NCBI GenBank assembly: GCA_020341875.1
Contig: CP070839.1
Span: 2,438,377 to 2,459,541, forward strand
Source: Candidatus Zixiibacteriota bacterium
GTDB lineage: Bacteria; Zixibacteria; MSB-5A5; SM1-73
Reading direction: 5' to 3'
DNA: 21,165 nt
In this document: piece by piece, positions 1 through 6,468 of the stretch
How the letters are laid out: every line of letters starts with the position of its first letter
How positions within the stretch are numbered: the stretch's first letter is position 1
The notes under the pieces: model-generated
Told to the model about the DNA's origin: nothing
The model's input: the letters and a program-made list of their open reading frames with translations, nothing else
Database searches by the model: none
Translations under genes and position numbers: made by a program

Positions 1-202
1 CTCCCAGGATGACCGCGCTCAGTTTCTCAAAATCTTTCCGCGCATTGGTGAAATGAACCGCTTCCAAGGTGCAGCCGCTGGTGTTATCCTTGGGATAGAA
101 GTAGAGCACCACCCATCTGTCCTTGAAGTCCCGGAGGCACACTTGTGTGCTGTCCTTATCGGGCAGGCAGAACTGAGGTGCCCTATCGCCTTTCTCCACC
201 AT
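1..202 (-). CDS. bcp: Bcp/PrxQ-type thiol peroxidase, N-terminal part (cut by window edge)
   Basis: Only the first 67 codons are inside the window. The translation begins MVEKGDRAPQFCLPDKD and carries the peroxiredoxin active-site pattern PxxxTxxC as PKDNTSGC, with the peroxidatic cysteine at residue 44. Enzymes of this family reduce hydrogen peroxide and organic hydroperoxides in the cytoplasm using thioredoxin or a similar donor. The resolving cysteine found five residues later in many Bcp proteins is absent here (CTLEAVH), so resolution must use another cysteine (C12, C22 or one outside the window) or an external thiol. The ATG at 202 follows an AGGAG ribosome-binding site that lies against the stop codon of the upstream peroxiredoxin gene, so the two are probably co-translated. 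The family call is firm; the gene symbol is by family only. Confidence 0.85.
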   Translation of the reverse strand, partial: MVEKGDRAPQFCLPDKDSTQVCLRDFKDRWVVLYFYPKDNTSGCTLEAVHFTNARKDFEKLSAVILG

Positions 203-217
203 TCCGGGTGACTCCTG

Positions 218-691
218 TTACATGCTCCTGATGAAATCTATTATCTCGTTCATATCCGGTAGTTCGGGAATGGGGTAGACCTTCACGAAGGCTATCTTCC
301 CGTTTTCATCCACCAGTATGTTTGCCCGTTCGGAGATTCCGTTCTTCTCCCGGAAAATTCCATAAAGCTTCGCCACCCCTCCATGCGGCCAGAAATCCGC
401 CAGAAGAGAGGTATTACTTATCCCGAGGGTATCTGCCCAGGCCTTCTTCGAGGGCGTCGAATCGACGCTCAGCCCCACAGCCACGGTATTCAGGGAATCA
501 AAGGTCTCCTTGTTCGCCTCCAGAGATTGCATCTGCTTGGCGCACACGCCGGTCCATGCCATCGGATGGAAGGAAAGGAGCACCCTTTTCCCTTTCTGTT
601 CGGACAATTTGAATTCCTTCTCGTTCTGATCCTTCAAAACGAAGTCTTTGGCCAAATCGCCGACTTTCGCTCTTTCTGCCTGTTCCGTCAT
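218..691 (-). CDS. 1-Cys peroxiredoxin, AhpC/TSA (AhpE-like) family
   Basis: This 157-residue protein has the thioredoxin-fold peroxiredoxin layout, with the active site FHPMAWTGVC (P43, T47, peroxidatic C50) and a downstream arginine in SERANILVD. C50 is the only cysteine, so it is a 1-Cys enzyme that needs an external thiol or redoxin as reductant. It is expected to reduce peroxides in the cytoplasm. The open frame extends ten codons upstream to 721, but the ATG at 691 follows a very strong AGAGGAGG site at good spacing and starts where family members start, so I chose it. It lies between the 2-oxoacid oxidoreductase beta subunit (36-base gap) and the Bcp-type gene (15-base gap), giving two different peroxiredoxins in series. 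Substrate preference cannot be read from sequence. Confidence 0.9.
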   Translation of the reverse strand: MTEQAERAKVGDLAKDFVLKDQNEKEFKLSEQKGKRVLLSFHPMAWTGVCAKQMQSLEANKETFDSLNTVAVGLSVDSTPSKKAWADTLGISNTSLLADFWPHGGVAKLYGIFREKNGISERANILVDENGKIAFVKVYPIPELPDMNEIIDFIRSM

Positions 692-727
692 TCTAAACCT
701 CCTCTGGTCATTTGTGGTCAACCTGCG

Positions 728-1567
728 CTACGGCGCGAGTAGACCCTTGACTTTTTCGATCCTCTCTTCTCTTGACATTCGCTTTGTTACCGGATTCCAG
801 TCACCGTATAGCTCCTGGTGGAAGACCGGTTTTTTCTCCTGATAGATAATTCCTATGGGGAACTTGTCACGCCTCTTGGCAACGCCCATCGCCTCTTCGT
901 AGCCTTCCGGGAGGCGATCCATGATCTCCACCAGGTTGTTGTATTTCTGGTAGGTGTTGTTGAAGCTTACGCACGGCTGCAGCACGTCCACGAACGAAAA
1001 ACCCTCATGTTCCACCGCCTTCACCATGAGGTTCACCAGGTGATTCAACTTGACCGGATAGCCCCTGGCAACGAAGGTTGCTCCGGATTCCAACATCAAG
1101 GCCAGCGGATTCAGCGGCTCCTCGACGCTCCCCTTGGGAGTGGAAGGGCCCTTGAAGCCCTTCTCGCTTACCGGGGTAAACTGTCCGGTGGTAAGACCGT
1201 ACACTGCATTGTCGTGCATGATCACCGTGACGTCCGCGTTCCTCTTGGCGGCAAATATCATGTGTGCTATCCCCTCGCCAAAGGCATCGCCGTCGCCAAC
1301 GAAGGTAACCGGCTTAAGCTCGGGATTGGCGATCTTCATTCCCTGTACAGTTGCCATGGATCTTCCGTGAATGGAATACAGCCCGCTTAGCTTGAGATAG
1401 TCAAATATCTTTCCATGACAGCCGATGCCCGCGGAGATTATGATCTTTTCCCTCGAAACACCTTTCTCCCCCAGTGCCCTCACCGCCTTCTTGAAGGCGC
1501 CCAAGAGTCCGAAGTTCCCGCACCCGGGGCACCAGGTATTCTCTGCGTAGGTGGCAAGATCGTCCAT
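728..1567 (-). CDS. 2-oxoacid:ferredoxin oxidoreductase, beta subunit
   Basis: This 279-residue protein is the thiamine-pyrophosphate-binding beta subunit of a 2-oxoacid:ferredoxin oxidoreductase. The complex oxidatively decarboxylates a 2-oxoacid to acyl-CoA and reduces ferredoxin in the cytoplasm. Visible marks are CPGCGN at residues 13-18, further cysteines at 50 (GIGCHG) and 199 (LQPCVS) that complete the four ligands of the [4Fe-4S] cluster, and the TPP/Mg motif GDGDAFGEG at 91-99 followed by MHDNAVYGLTTGQ. The frame is open 20 codons upstream, but the ATG at 1567 begins the conserved N-terminus, sits one base after the alpha-subunit stop, and has a GAGGGGG site inside the alpha gene, which suggests translational coupling. 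Whether the substrate is 2-oxoglutarate, pyruvate or a branched-chain oxoacid cannot be decided here. Confidence 0.93.
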   Translation of the reverse strand: MDDLATYAENTWCPGCGNFGLLGAFKKAVRALGEKGVSREKIIISAGIGCHGKIFDYLKLSGLYSIHGRSMATVQGMKIANPELKPVTFVGDGDAFGEGIAHMIFAAKRNADVTVIMHDNAVYGLTTGQFTPVSEKGFKGPSTPKGSVEEPLNPLALMLESGATFVARGYPVKLNHLVNLMVKAVEHEGFSFVDVLQPCVSFNNTYQKYNNLVEIMDRLPEGYEEAMGVAKRRDKFPIGIIYQEKKPVFHQELYGDWNPVTKRMSREERIEKVKGLLAP

Positions 1568-1568
1568 C

Positions 1569-3224
1569 TTACAGTACCCCCTCGAGCTTCTCAGCCAATT
1601 CAACCGGGTCAAATGGCCTGCCATCATATTTCTTGATCACAGCCTTCGGCTGAATCTGAGCCTTTTCCCTTAGCAATGTAGCGAACTGGCCTGAGCAGCT
1701 CTGCTCCACCACTATGACCTCCCGGTCGCGGCATCTGTCAAGCTCCCACACCGGCAAAGGCTCAAGATAGATCGGCTGTACCACTGTGGCGTCGATGCCG
1801 CCCGCTTTGAGTGCCTCCAGCACGCTCATGGTTGTCGATCCATAGGTGAGAATCACTGGACCTTTATCACCGTAAACGTTGACCGTCTTCATTCCTTTTA
1901 GGTGCTCAACGATTGCCTTAGCTTTTCTTCTTCTTTTCTCCTGCATCCCGGCTATCGTGTCAGGATCTTCAGAGGTGATCCCCAGTTCATCGTGCTCATA
2001 GCTGTCCCATTTGATCAACTCCTCTGACGGCGGGAACAGCATCGGTGAGACGCCATTCTCGGTATCGAGATACCGTTTGTATTCCTCCTTATCGTGCATG
2101 ACCGGCTCAGGCCAGCTAGCTTTGCCGGCGTCGATCTCCACGGTCATTCTGCTTTCGCCAAGATGTTTCTCGGTCAGCAAAATCCCAGGCGTCTGAAATC
2201 GCCACACCAGATCCAGCATCTCCGCAGTAAGGTAGAACGCCTCCTCCATGCTGCCAGGCGACGCAACGATTCTGGGAAATTCGCCGTGTCCCTGATGGAT
2301 GGCGAAATTCAGATCTCCTTGCGACGTGTAGGTGGGCACGCCGGTGGACGGCCCGGGCCTGGAACCTAAGTAACACAAAAGGGGTGCTTCAACCATACCC
2401 GCCAGAGAAAAGGCCTCCTCCATCAGAGCAAAGCCACCACCGCTGCTTCCCACCATGGACCTGGCACCTGCAACGACCGAACCTATGGCCATGTTGATGA
2501 CAGCGATCTCGTTTTCCGGGTGCACCGCAACCACTCCCAACTCCTTGTCATGGGCCGCCAGATAGTGAAGGATCGCGGACGAGGGCGTCATGGGATATGC
2601 GTAGTAGACGTCCAGACCGCCGGCGGCCGCCCCCAGAGCGATGGCCTCGTTTCCGGTGAGAATCGGCCTCTCGTTGTCGCCCGCGTCCAGCTTGAACTTG
2701 CCGCCGATCTTCGGCTGCACCATCTCATATATGGTCATAGCGTAAGCGACATTATTCTCAATATCTCTCGGATATCCATCCTCAATAACGTGCTTCAACT
2801 GCTCCTTGTCCATTCCCACGGCTGCGGCCAGTATAGCCACTGATCCCACGCCCAGTCTAAGACTGGGGTTGGGATATTTTTTCGCCTCGGCTAAAAGTGA
2901 TACACCCAGTCCCATGCCCTCCTTCACCGCGTCGGAATCGAAAACCAGAACTCCCCCCTCAGCTAAGTGTTCCAGGTGCATATCATAACTTCTCTTATCC
3001 AGTGCCACCACCAGATCCGCCTTGACATAGTGGCTGGTGATTCTTCTCTTGGCGGTGCTGATCACGGAGAAGTTGTGACCGCCCTTGATCAGGCTCATGT
3101 AATCGTCCATGTGGAAGACCCGGCGTCCAATGTGGGCGAACACGCTTGCGGCGACCGAGCCGGCTTTCCTGACCCCCTCGCCAGCCTTTCCGCCGACCAA
3201 GAATGTGAATACGTCTTTACTCAC
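1569..3224 (-). CDS. 2-oxoacid:ferredoxin oxidoreductase, fused gamma-alpha subunit
   Basis: The 551-residue product joins a gamma domain (about 1-185; starts FLVGGKAGEGVRKAG and contains SLIKGGHNFSV) to the alpha pyrimidine-binding domain (about 190-551; TGNEAIALGAAAGGLDVYYAY, then YPMTPSS, the counterpart of the YPITPSS motif). This gamma-alpha fusion with a separate beta gene is a standard layout of two-subunit 2-oxoacid:ferredoxin oxidoreductases. It works with the beta subunit directly downstream (1-base gap). No separate delta (ferredoxin) subunit is adjacent, so electrons should leave through beta to a free ferredoxin. The start is a GTG at 3224 with AAGGATG upstream. This GTG overlaps the stop of a possible 34-codon ORF by four bases (GTGA). 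Its place in a redox-stress gene run is unusual. The family call is certain, the substrate is not. Confidence 0.93.
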   Translation of the reverse strand: MSKDVFTFLVGGKAGEGVRKAGSVAASVFAHIGRRVFHMDDYMSLIKGGHNFSVISTAKRRITSHYVKADLVVALDKRSYDMHLEHLAEGGVLVFDSDAVKEGMGLGVSLLAEAKKYPNPSLRLGVGSVAILAAAVGMDKEQLKHVIEDGYPRDIENNVAYAMTIYEMVQPKIGGKFKLDAGDNERPILTGNEAIALGAAAGGLDVYYAYPMTPSSAILHYLAAHDKELGVVAVHPENEIAVINMAIGSVVAGARSMVGSSGGGFALMEEAFSLAGMVEAPLLCYLGSRPGPSTGVPTYTSQGDLNFAIHQGHGEFPRIVASPGSMEEAFYLTAEMLDLVWRFQTPGILLTEKHLGESRMTVEIDAGKASWPEPVMHDKEEYKRYLDTENGVSPMLFPPSEELIKWDSYEHDELGITSEDPDTIAGMQEKRRRKAKAIVEHLKGMKTVNVYGDKGPVILTYGSTTMSVLEALKAGGIDATVVQPIYLEPLPVWELDRCRDREVIVVEQSCSGQFATLLREKAQIQPKAVIKKYDGRPFDPVELAEKLEGVL

Positions 3225-3325
3225 AGCCCATCCTTCGACTCTGACCCGGGGAGGCGTTCCCCGCTTCGGATCGTCTGGAATGAATTAGTGTCGACTATCT
3301 CGAACGTTTGCTCTGTCGATCCCAT
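3221..3325 (-). CDS. Possible 34-residue small protein upstream of the oxidoreductase
   Basis: The 125-base gap between the DUF1858 gene and the fused gamma-alpha gene contains an ATG-started frame of 34 codons, beginning MGSTEQTFEIVDTNSFQTIR. Its TGA stop overlaps the GTG start of the next gene in the four-base form GTGA, the arrangement typical of translationally coupled genes. This would explain how the GTG start is used. Against it: the ribosome-binding site is weak (only GCAGAAG before the ATG), and I recognise no domain. It could be a real small subunit or leader peptide, or a chance frame. Confidence 0.35.
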   Translation of the reverse strand: MGSTEQTFEIVDTNSFQTIRSGERLPGSESKDGL

Positions 3326-3349
3326 CTTCTGCCGTCCCGGTTCGGAATG

Positions 3350-3574
3350 TCATGCCTTAGTAACAAACCCTTTCTCCTTCAACGCCTTTTTTACCTCATC
3401 CAAATCCATACCCATTTTCTTGCAGCCCTGGGGTATGGTGGTCACCCTCCCCATGGTTGATCTCGTGATGGAATTCTTTACCGCCAAGAATCCCAGTCCC
3501 GCGAGAATGTCAATGAGTTCCGGATACTGTTCAGTCAAATCATAAAGGCTTCTGTCCAGATCGATCTCTTTCAT
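3350..3574 (-). CDS. DUF1858 domain protein
   Basis: This 74-residue protein matches the small all-helical DUF1858 family in length and pattern: an N-terminal strand MKEIDLDRSLYDLTEQYPE, then ILAGLGF, a TIPQGCKKMGMD-like centre and a C-terminal helix ending LKEKGF. DUF1858 domains occur alone or attached to hemerythrin-like and iron-sulfur proteins. No biochemical function is established to my knowledge. Only six bases separate it from the stop of the DUF438 gene upstream, so the two are very likely one transcriptional and functional unit. The single cysteine (in QGCKK) lies in the conserved turn. I infer a role as a small partner or sensor domain for the DUF438-hemerythrin protein, but the sequence shows no catalytic site. 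Confidence 0.85.
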   Translation of the reverse strand: MKEIDLDRSLYDLTEQYPELIDILAGLGFLAVKNSITRSTMGRVTTIPQGCKKMGMDLDEVKKALKEKGFVTKA

Positions 3575-3580
3575 TTCCGC

Positions 3581-4798
3581 TCACGCCCCTTCGTCGAGCA
3601 ACCTCTTCTCGCCTTCCAACTTCTTTATATCCGTGATATTCTGCGTAACTTCGAGCGTCCCCAAGTAGCGCCTCCTCTCATCCCTCACCGCGAAGTATCT
3701 TATGTGTATGAACTTCCCCATGAAGTTGATCCAGAATTCCACCGCATCCTTTTTGCCTTCCTTAAATGAGGCAAGTATCTTCTCCACCATCTCCACGCTC
3801 TGCGGCGGGTGACAGTTTTGGACTTCTCTTCCGATCACCGCTTTCGTCCGGACGAAAATCCTCTCCTTTCCGGCAGAGAAGTATTTCACCCGGTCGTCCT
3901 TGTCGATAAAGGTGATGTCCACCGGAAGAGCATTCAGCATGCTCATCAGTTCGGTCAACTGCAGTTCACCGGTGGGGAGCGAAATCGCTTTCTCACCGCT
4001 GATCTGTGGTTCCTCGGTCACCGCAGTCTTCAATTCCTTCATCAGAGCACCGACGTCCTTCGGCTTTTCGATGAAGGCGTACCCCACTTCGTCACTCTCT
4101 TTGAGTATCTCAACCCAGTCATCAACTTTCAGTTTCTCGAGTGAAGTAGGAAAGAGAATGTTCTCCTCTTTGAAGATCATCCCTTCGACCTCCTCGATCA
4201 GAGGCTCCAGATGCTTACTCAAGGACTCCTGGCTTAAGTCCGACTCTTCGATTTTCGACGCGGCACTCTTGAGCAACTCTCTTATTTCGTTGTCCTTTCC
4301 CCACATCACCTTTGAAGGTCCGGTGAATCCGTATCTTTCCAGGAAGGGGAAAAGTAGCTGCTCCTTTCTGGTATAATGCAGCTCTACGGCGGCCAACTCT
4401 GACAGCAACTCTTTTGCCTTCTTTTTGAATTGCGCGGATTCATAGCTATCTTTGCCCTTCATCAATTCCCTCAGAGAACCGGTCAGCTTCTCGATCTCTC
4501 TGTTCTCTAACTTGAACAGATACACCGGGTGGGCTGGCGATTGCTCCTCGGCGGCCACATCCTTGAGTGCCGATTCAAACAGAAGCGCATGAACGTTGCA
4601 GAATTTCTTTATCTCCTCCGGCGTCAACCCCTCGCTTATGAGCGATTGCTCGATCTCTGCAATCTCAGTGGAGGTGATGTTGCCGACCTCCTTCACGAAC
4701 CTGTCCTTGGCCTCTTCTGCCGAGAGGCCCTGGTGGAGTTTCAAAATGATATCTTTGACGATTTCTTTTCTCTTGGTCTTCTCCAACTGCTCACTCAT
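3581..4798 (-). CDS. DUF438 - hemerythrin HHE - PAS protein
   Basis: The 405-residue soluble protein has three parts: DUF438 (about 10-80), a hemerythrin-like four-helix domain (about 88-225; H90 in AHPVY, H141 in LHYTRKE, acidic pair in FKEENILFP) and a C-terminal PAS domain (about 283-393; FIDKDDRVKYFS, then NCHPPQS around residues 328-334 and IRYFAVRD). Hemerythrin-like domains bind di-iron and respond to O2 or NO. The Cys-His pair C329-H330 in the PAS part is conserved in this family and is a possible haem or metal ligand. No output kinase or DNA-binding domain follows. It begins eight bases inside the end of the ArsC-type gene (ATGAGTGA overlap) and is followed six bases later by DUF1858. 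The likely role is sensing or scavenging of O2/NO; the precise function is not established. Confidence 0.9.
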   Translation of the reverse strand: MSEQLEKTKRKEIVKDIILKLHQGLSAEEAKDRFVKEVGNITSTEIAEIEQSLISEGLTPEEIKKFCNVHALLFESALKDVAAEEQSPAHPVYLFKLENREIEKLTGSLRELMKGKDSYESAQFKKKAKELLSELAAVELHYTRKEQLLFPFLERYGFTGPSKVMWGKDNEIRELLKSAASKIEESDLSQESLSKHLEPLIEEVEGMIFKEENILFPTSLEKLKVDDWVEILKESDEVGYAFIEKPKDVGALMKELKTAVTEEPQISGEKAISLPTGELQLTELMSMLNALPVDITFIDKDDRVKYFSAGKERIFVRTKAVIGREVQNCHPPQSVEMVEKILASFKEGKKDAVEFWINFMGKFIHIRYFAVRDERRRYLGTLEVTQNITDIKKLEGEKRLLDEGA

Positions 4799-5246
4799 CT
4801 CCCGACTCCTTTACAAACTCCTCTAATCTCGCTTTTATCTGATCTCTAACCTTCCTGAAAACTTCCAGTTTCTCCTCTTCGCTCCCTTCTGCCTCCGCAG
4901 GGTCGGGGAAATCCCAGTGCAGGCCGTGCTTCATCTTCCCGATGAAGGCGGGGCAAACGTCCCTGGCACCATCTCCGCACAGGGTTATCACGTAATCAAA
5001 CGCCAGACCCTGAAACTGGCTCACCGACTTGCTTTCTTGACTCGAAATGTCGATTCCCGCTTCAGCCATCACCTTTGCCGCCAGAGGATGAACGAAAGCT
5101 GGTTTCGCTCCCGCGCTGTCTGCTTCGAATCCGTTGCCACCGGCCGCGCGCAAGATCCCTTCCGCCATCTGAGACCGGCACGAGTTGGTGGTGCATAGAA
5201 ACAGAACCCTCTTTTTCCTCATCAAGCCAACCTTTTCCTCAGCCAT
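4791..5246 (-). CDS. arsC: ArsC-type arsenate reductase / low-Mr phosphatase family protein
   Basis: The translation contains the P-loop CTTNSCRSQMAEG, and later LCGDGARDVCP followed by LHWDFPDPA. Together these give the cysteines used by thioredoxin-coupled arsenate reductases (C18, C23, C90 and C98 counted from the ATG at 5246). That enzyme reduces arsenate to arsenite in the cytoplasm through a disulfide cascade. Two starts are possible. A GTG at 5270 overlaps the upstream stop as GTGA and would be coupled. The ATG at 5246 has an AGGA site nine bases upstream and gives a length closer to the family; I chose it. No arsenite pump or ArsR regulator is seen nearby, so in this setting it may be a general thiol-disulfide or phosphatase-like enzyme. 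The family is clear, the arsenate substrate is inferred. Confidence 0.85.
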   Translation of the reverse strand: MAEEKVGLMRKKRVLFLCTTNSCRSQMAEGILRAAGGNGFEADSAGAKPAFVHPLAAKVMAEAGIDISSQESKSVSQFQGLAFDYVITLCGDGARDVCPAFIGKMKHGLHWDFPDPAEAEGSEEEKLEVFRKVRDQIKARLEEFVKESGDE

Positions 5247-5266
5247 GTTTTTCAGTCCTGATATCT

Positions 5267-6052
5267 TCACGTCAGTCTTTCGCCGCTGATACTGATCTTG
5301 ACCGCCTCGAAGGCAACGTTCTCTCCTGATCTTTCGATAGCCTGCTGAACGATGTGAACCAGGCCGAAGCAGCAGGGGACCTCCATATGCAGTACCTTTA
5401 TGCTCTTTGGCTTGCCGGTTTTGATTATCTGCGTGATCTTCTCTATGTAGGCATCGACCTCATCCAGCTTGGGACATCCGACGGCGATTGCCTTTTCCTT
5501 CAAGAACTCCTGGTGAAAGTTGGCGTAGGCGAACGGGACACAGTCGGCCACTATGGCCAGGTCCGCGTCTTTGAAATAGGGAGCTGATGGGGGAACCAGA
5601 TGCAGCTGTATGGGCCACTGCCGCAATTCCGATGGTATCTTAACCTTCCCGCCGACCGGTTTCTTATCCTCTTTCCAATCAAGCATCTGTGCTCCGGGGC
5701 ACGAACCCGTCCCCGAATGGCCGTGATGGTGTTGAGGAAGCTCGTCGGCATGCGCCTTCAGATGAGCCAGGTGCTTCTCCAGGAGCTCCGGTGACTTCTC
5801 CTTGACATGGGCGATCACTCCCTCCTCGTCGTACTCCTCTACCTCTCTCTCTTCGACTGACAGCGCTTCCTGAGGACAGTCACCCAGGCACGCGCCCAGC
5901 CCGTCGCAAAAACTCTCCTTGACCACCCGGGCCTTCGGCCCATTGGGGGTCTCCACAATCTGTAGTGCACCTTCGGGACACGCAGGCATGCAGAGCCCGC
6001 ATCCGTCGCACTTTTCCTCGTCGATGTTGATCATCTTGCGTCTAATCTTCAT
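5267..6052 (-). CDS. Ferredoxin-like iron-sulfur protein with one atypical cluster motif
   Basis: This 261-residue protein begins with a bacterial-ferredoxin region. The first motif CDGCGLCMPACP (C15, C18, C21, C25) is a complete [4Fe-4S] site. The second, CDGLGACLGDCP (C49, C55, C59), lacks the second cysteine, with leucine at position 52. The remaining 200 residues hold an acidic linker, a histidine stretch (HHHGH near 108-112), SCPGAQM, and a C-terminal domain with cysteines at 171, 193 and 227-228 (VPCCFG). I know the family only as ferredoxin-like proteins of anaerobes and know no assigned reaction. It probably shuttles electrons or binds an additional metal centre. The ATG at 6052 follows AGAGGAGAG; another ATG at 6034 is possible. 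It is 15 bases after the YgbA-like gene, within the same run. Confidence 0.85.
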   Translation of the reverse strand: MKIRRKMINIDEEKCDGCGLCMPACPEGALQIVETPNGPKARVVKESFCDGLGACLGDCPQEALSVEEREVEEYDEEGVIAHVKEKSPELLEKHLAHLKAHADELPQHHHGHSGTGSCPGAQMLDWKEDKKPVGGKVKIPSELRQWPIQLHLVPPSAPYFKDADLAIVADCVPFAYANFHQEFLKEKAIAVGCPKLDEVDAYIEKITQIIKTGKPKSIKVLHMEVPCCFGLVHIVQQAIERSGENVAFEAVKISISGERLT

Positions 6053-6067
6053 GCTTTCAACTCTCCT

Positions 6068-6451
6068 CTAAAAGAAATATTTGAATGCCAAATCGAGTCT
6101 TCCCCTCTTGATCAAATAAGCGCCTGAGAATCGCATCACCTCTCTGACTCGTTCCCGATACCCGTCTCTGAAGCAGTAGGTGGGGCACCTCTTGCATCTC
6201 GGCTTGGGATCGTAGGGACATATGATTCTCTTTCCCGCTCCATGGAGTAACAACTTCCTGCAGTCGTCACAGACATCTACAGATACACCCTTCAAGAACT
6301 CCCCGGTTCTTCCTTTTGCCTGGACCAACTGCTTGCCATCGGCTGAGTGATTGTTGGCGCAGAAAATCTGGATGAATCTCGCCAAGACTTTGACGTCGCT
6401 TCGTATTTTCTTATCGATACCAATGCGATTCTGTTCCTTTGGGTCGCTCAT
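6068..6451 (-). CDS. YgbA-family (nitrous oxide-stimulated promoter family) protein
   Basis: The 127-residue product ends in the family pattern ICPYDPKPRCKRCPTYCF followed by REVMRFSGAYLI, which I recognise from the YgbA group. In enterobacteria ygbA belongs to the nitric-oxide-responsive NsrR regulon, but its molecular function is poorly defined. Seven cysteines (31, 61, 64, 78, 86, 89, 93) form CxxC-like pairs (CDDC, CKRC), so metal or iron-sulfur binding is plausible. The open frame reaches 6628 inside the cytochrome gene, but the added residues look like shadow sequence. The ATG at 6451 starts the family-like region 17 bases after the upstream stop, with a weak GCAGGG site. Its position between an HAO-like cytochrome and a ferredoxin-like protein supports a nitrosative-stress role. 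Confidence 0.85.
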   Translation of the reverse strand: MSDPKEQNRIGIDKKIRSDVKVLARFIQIFCANNHSADGKQLVQAKGRTGEFLKGVSVDVCDDCRKLLLHGAGKRIICPYDPKPRCKRCPTYCFRDGYRERVREVMRFSGAYLIKRGRLDLAFKYFF

Positions 6452-6468
6452 CTGCCCTGCAATTCTTC

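Noticed and set aside
3245..3265. CGGGGA/TCCCCG hairpin as a terminator before the oxidoreductase genes
   Set aside because: The stem is only six pairs, no T-run follows, and the genes on both sides are co-oriented with an overlap of starts and stops.
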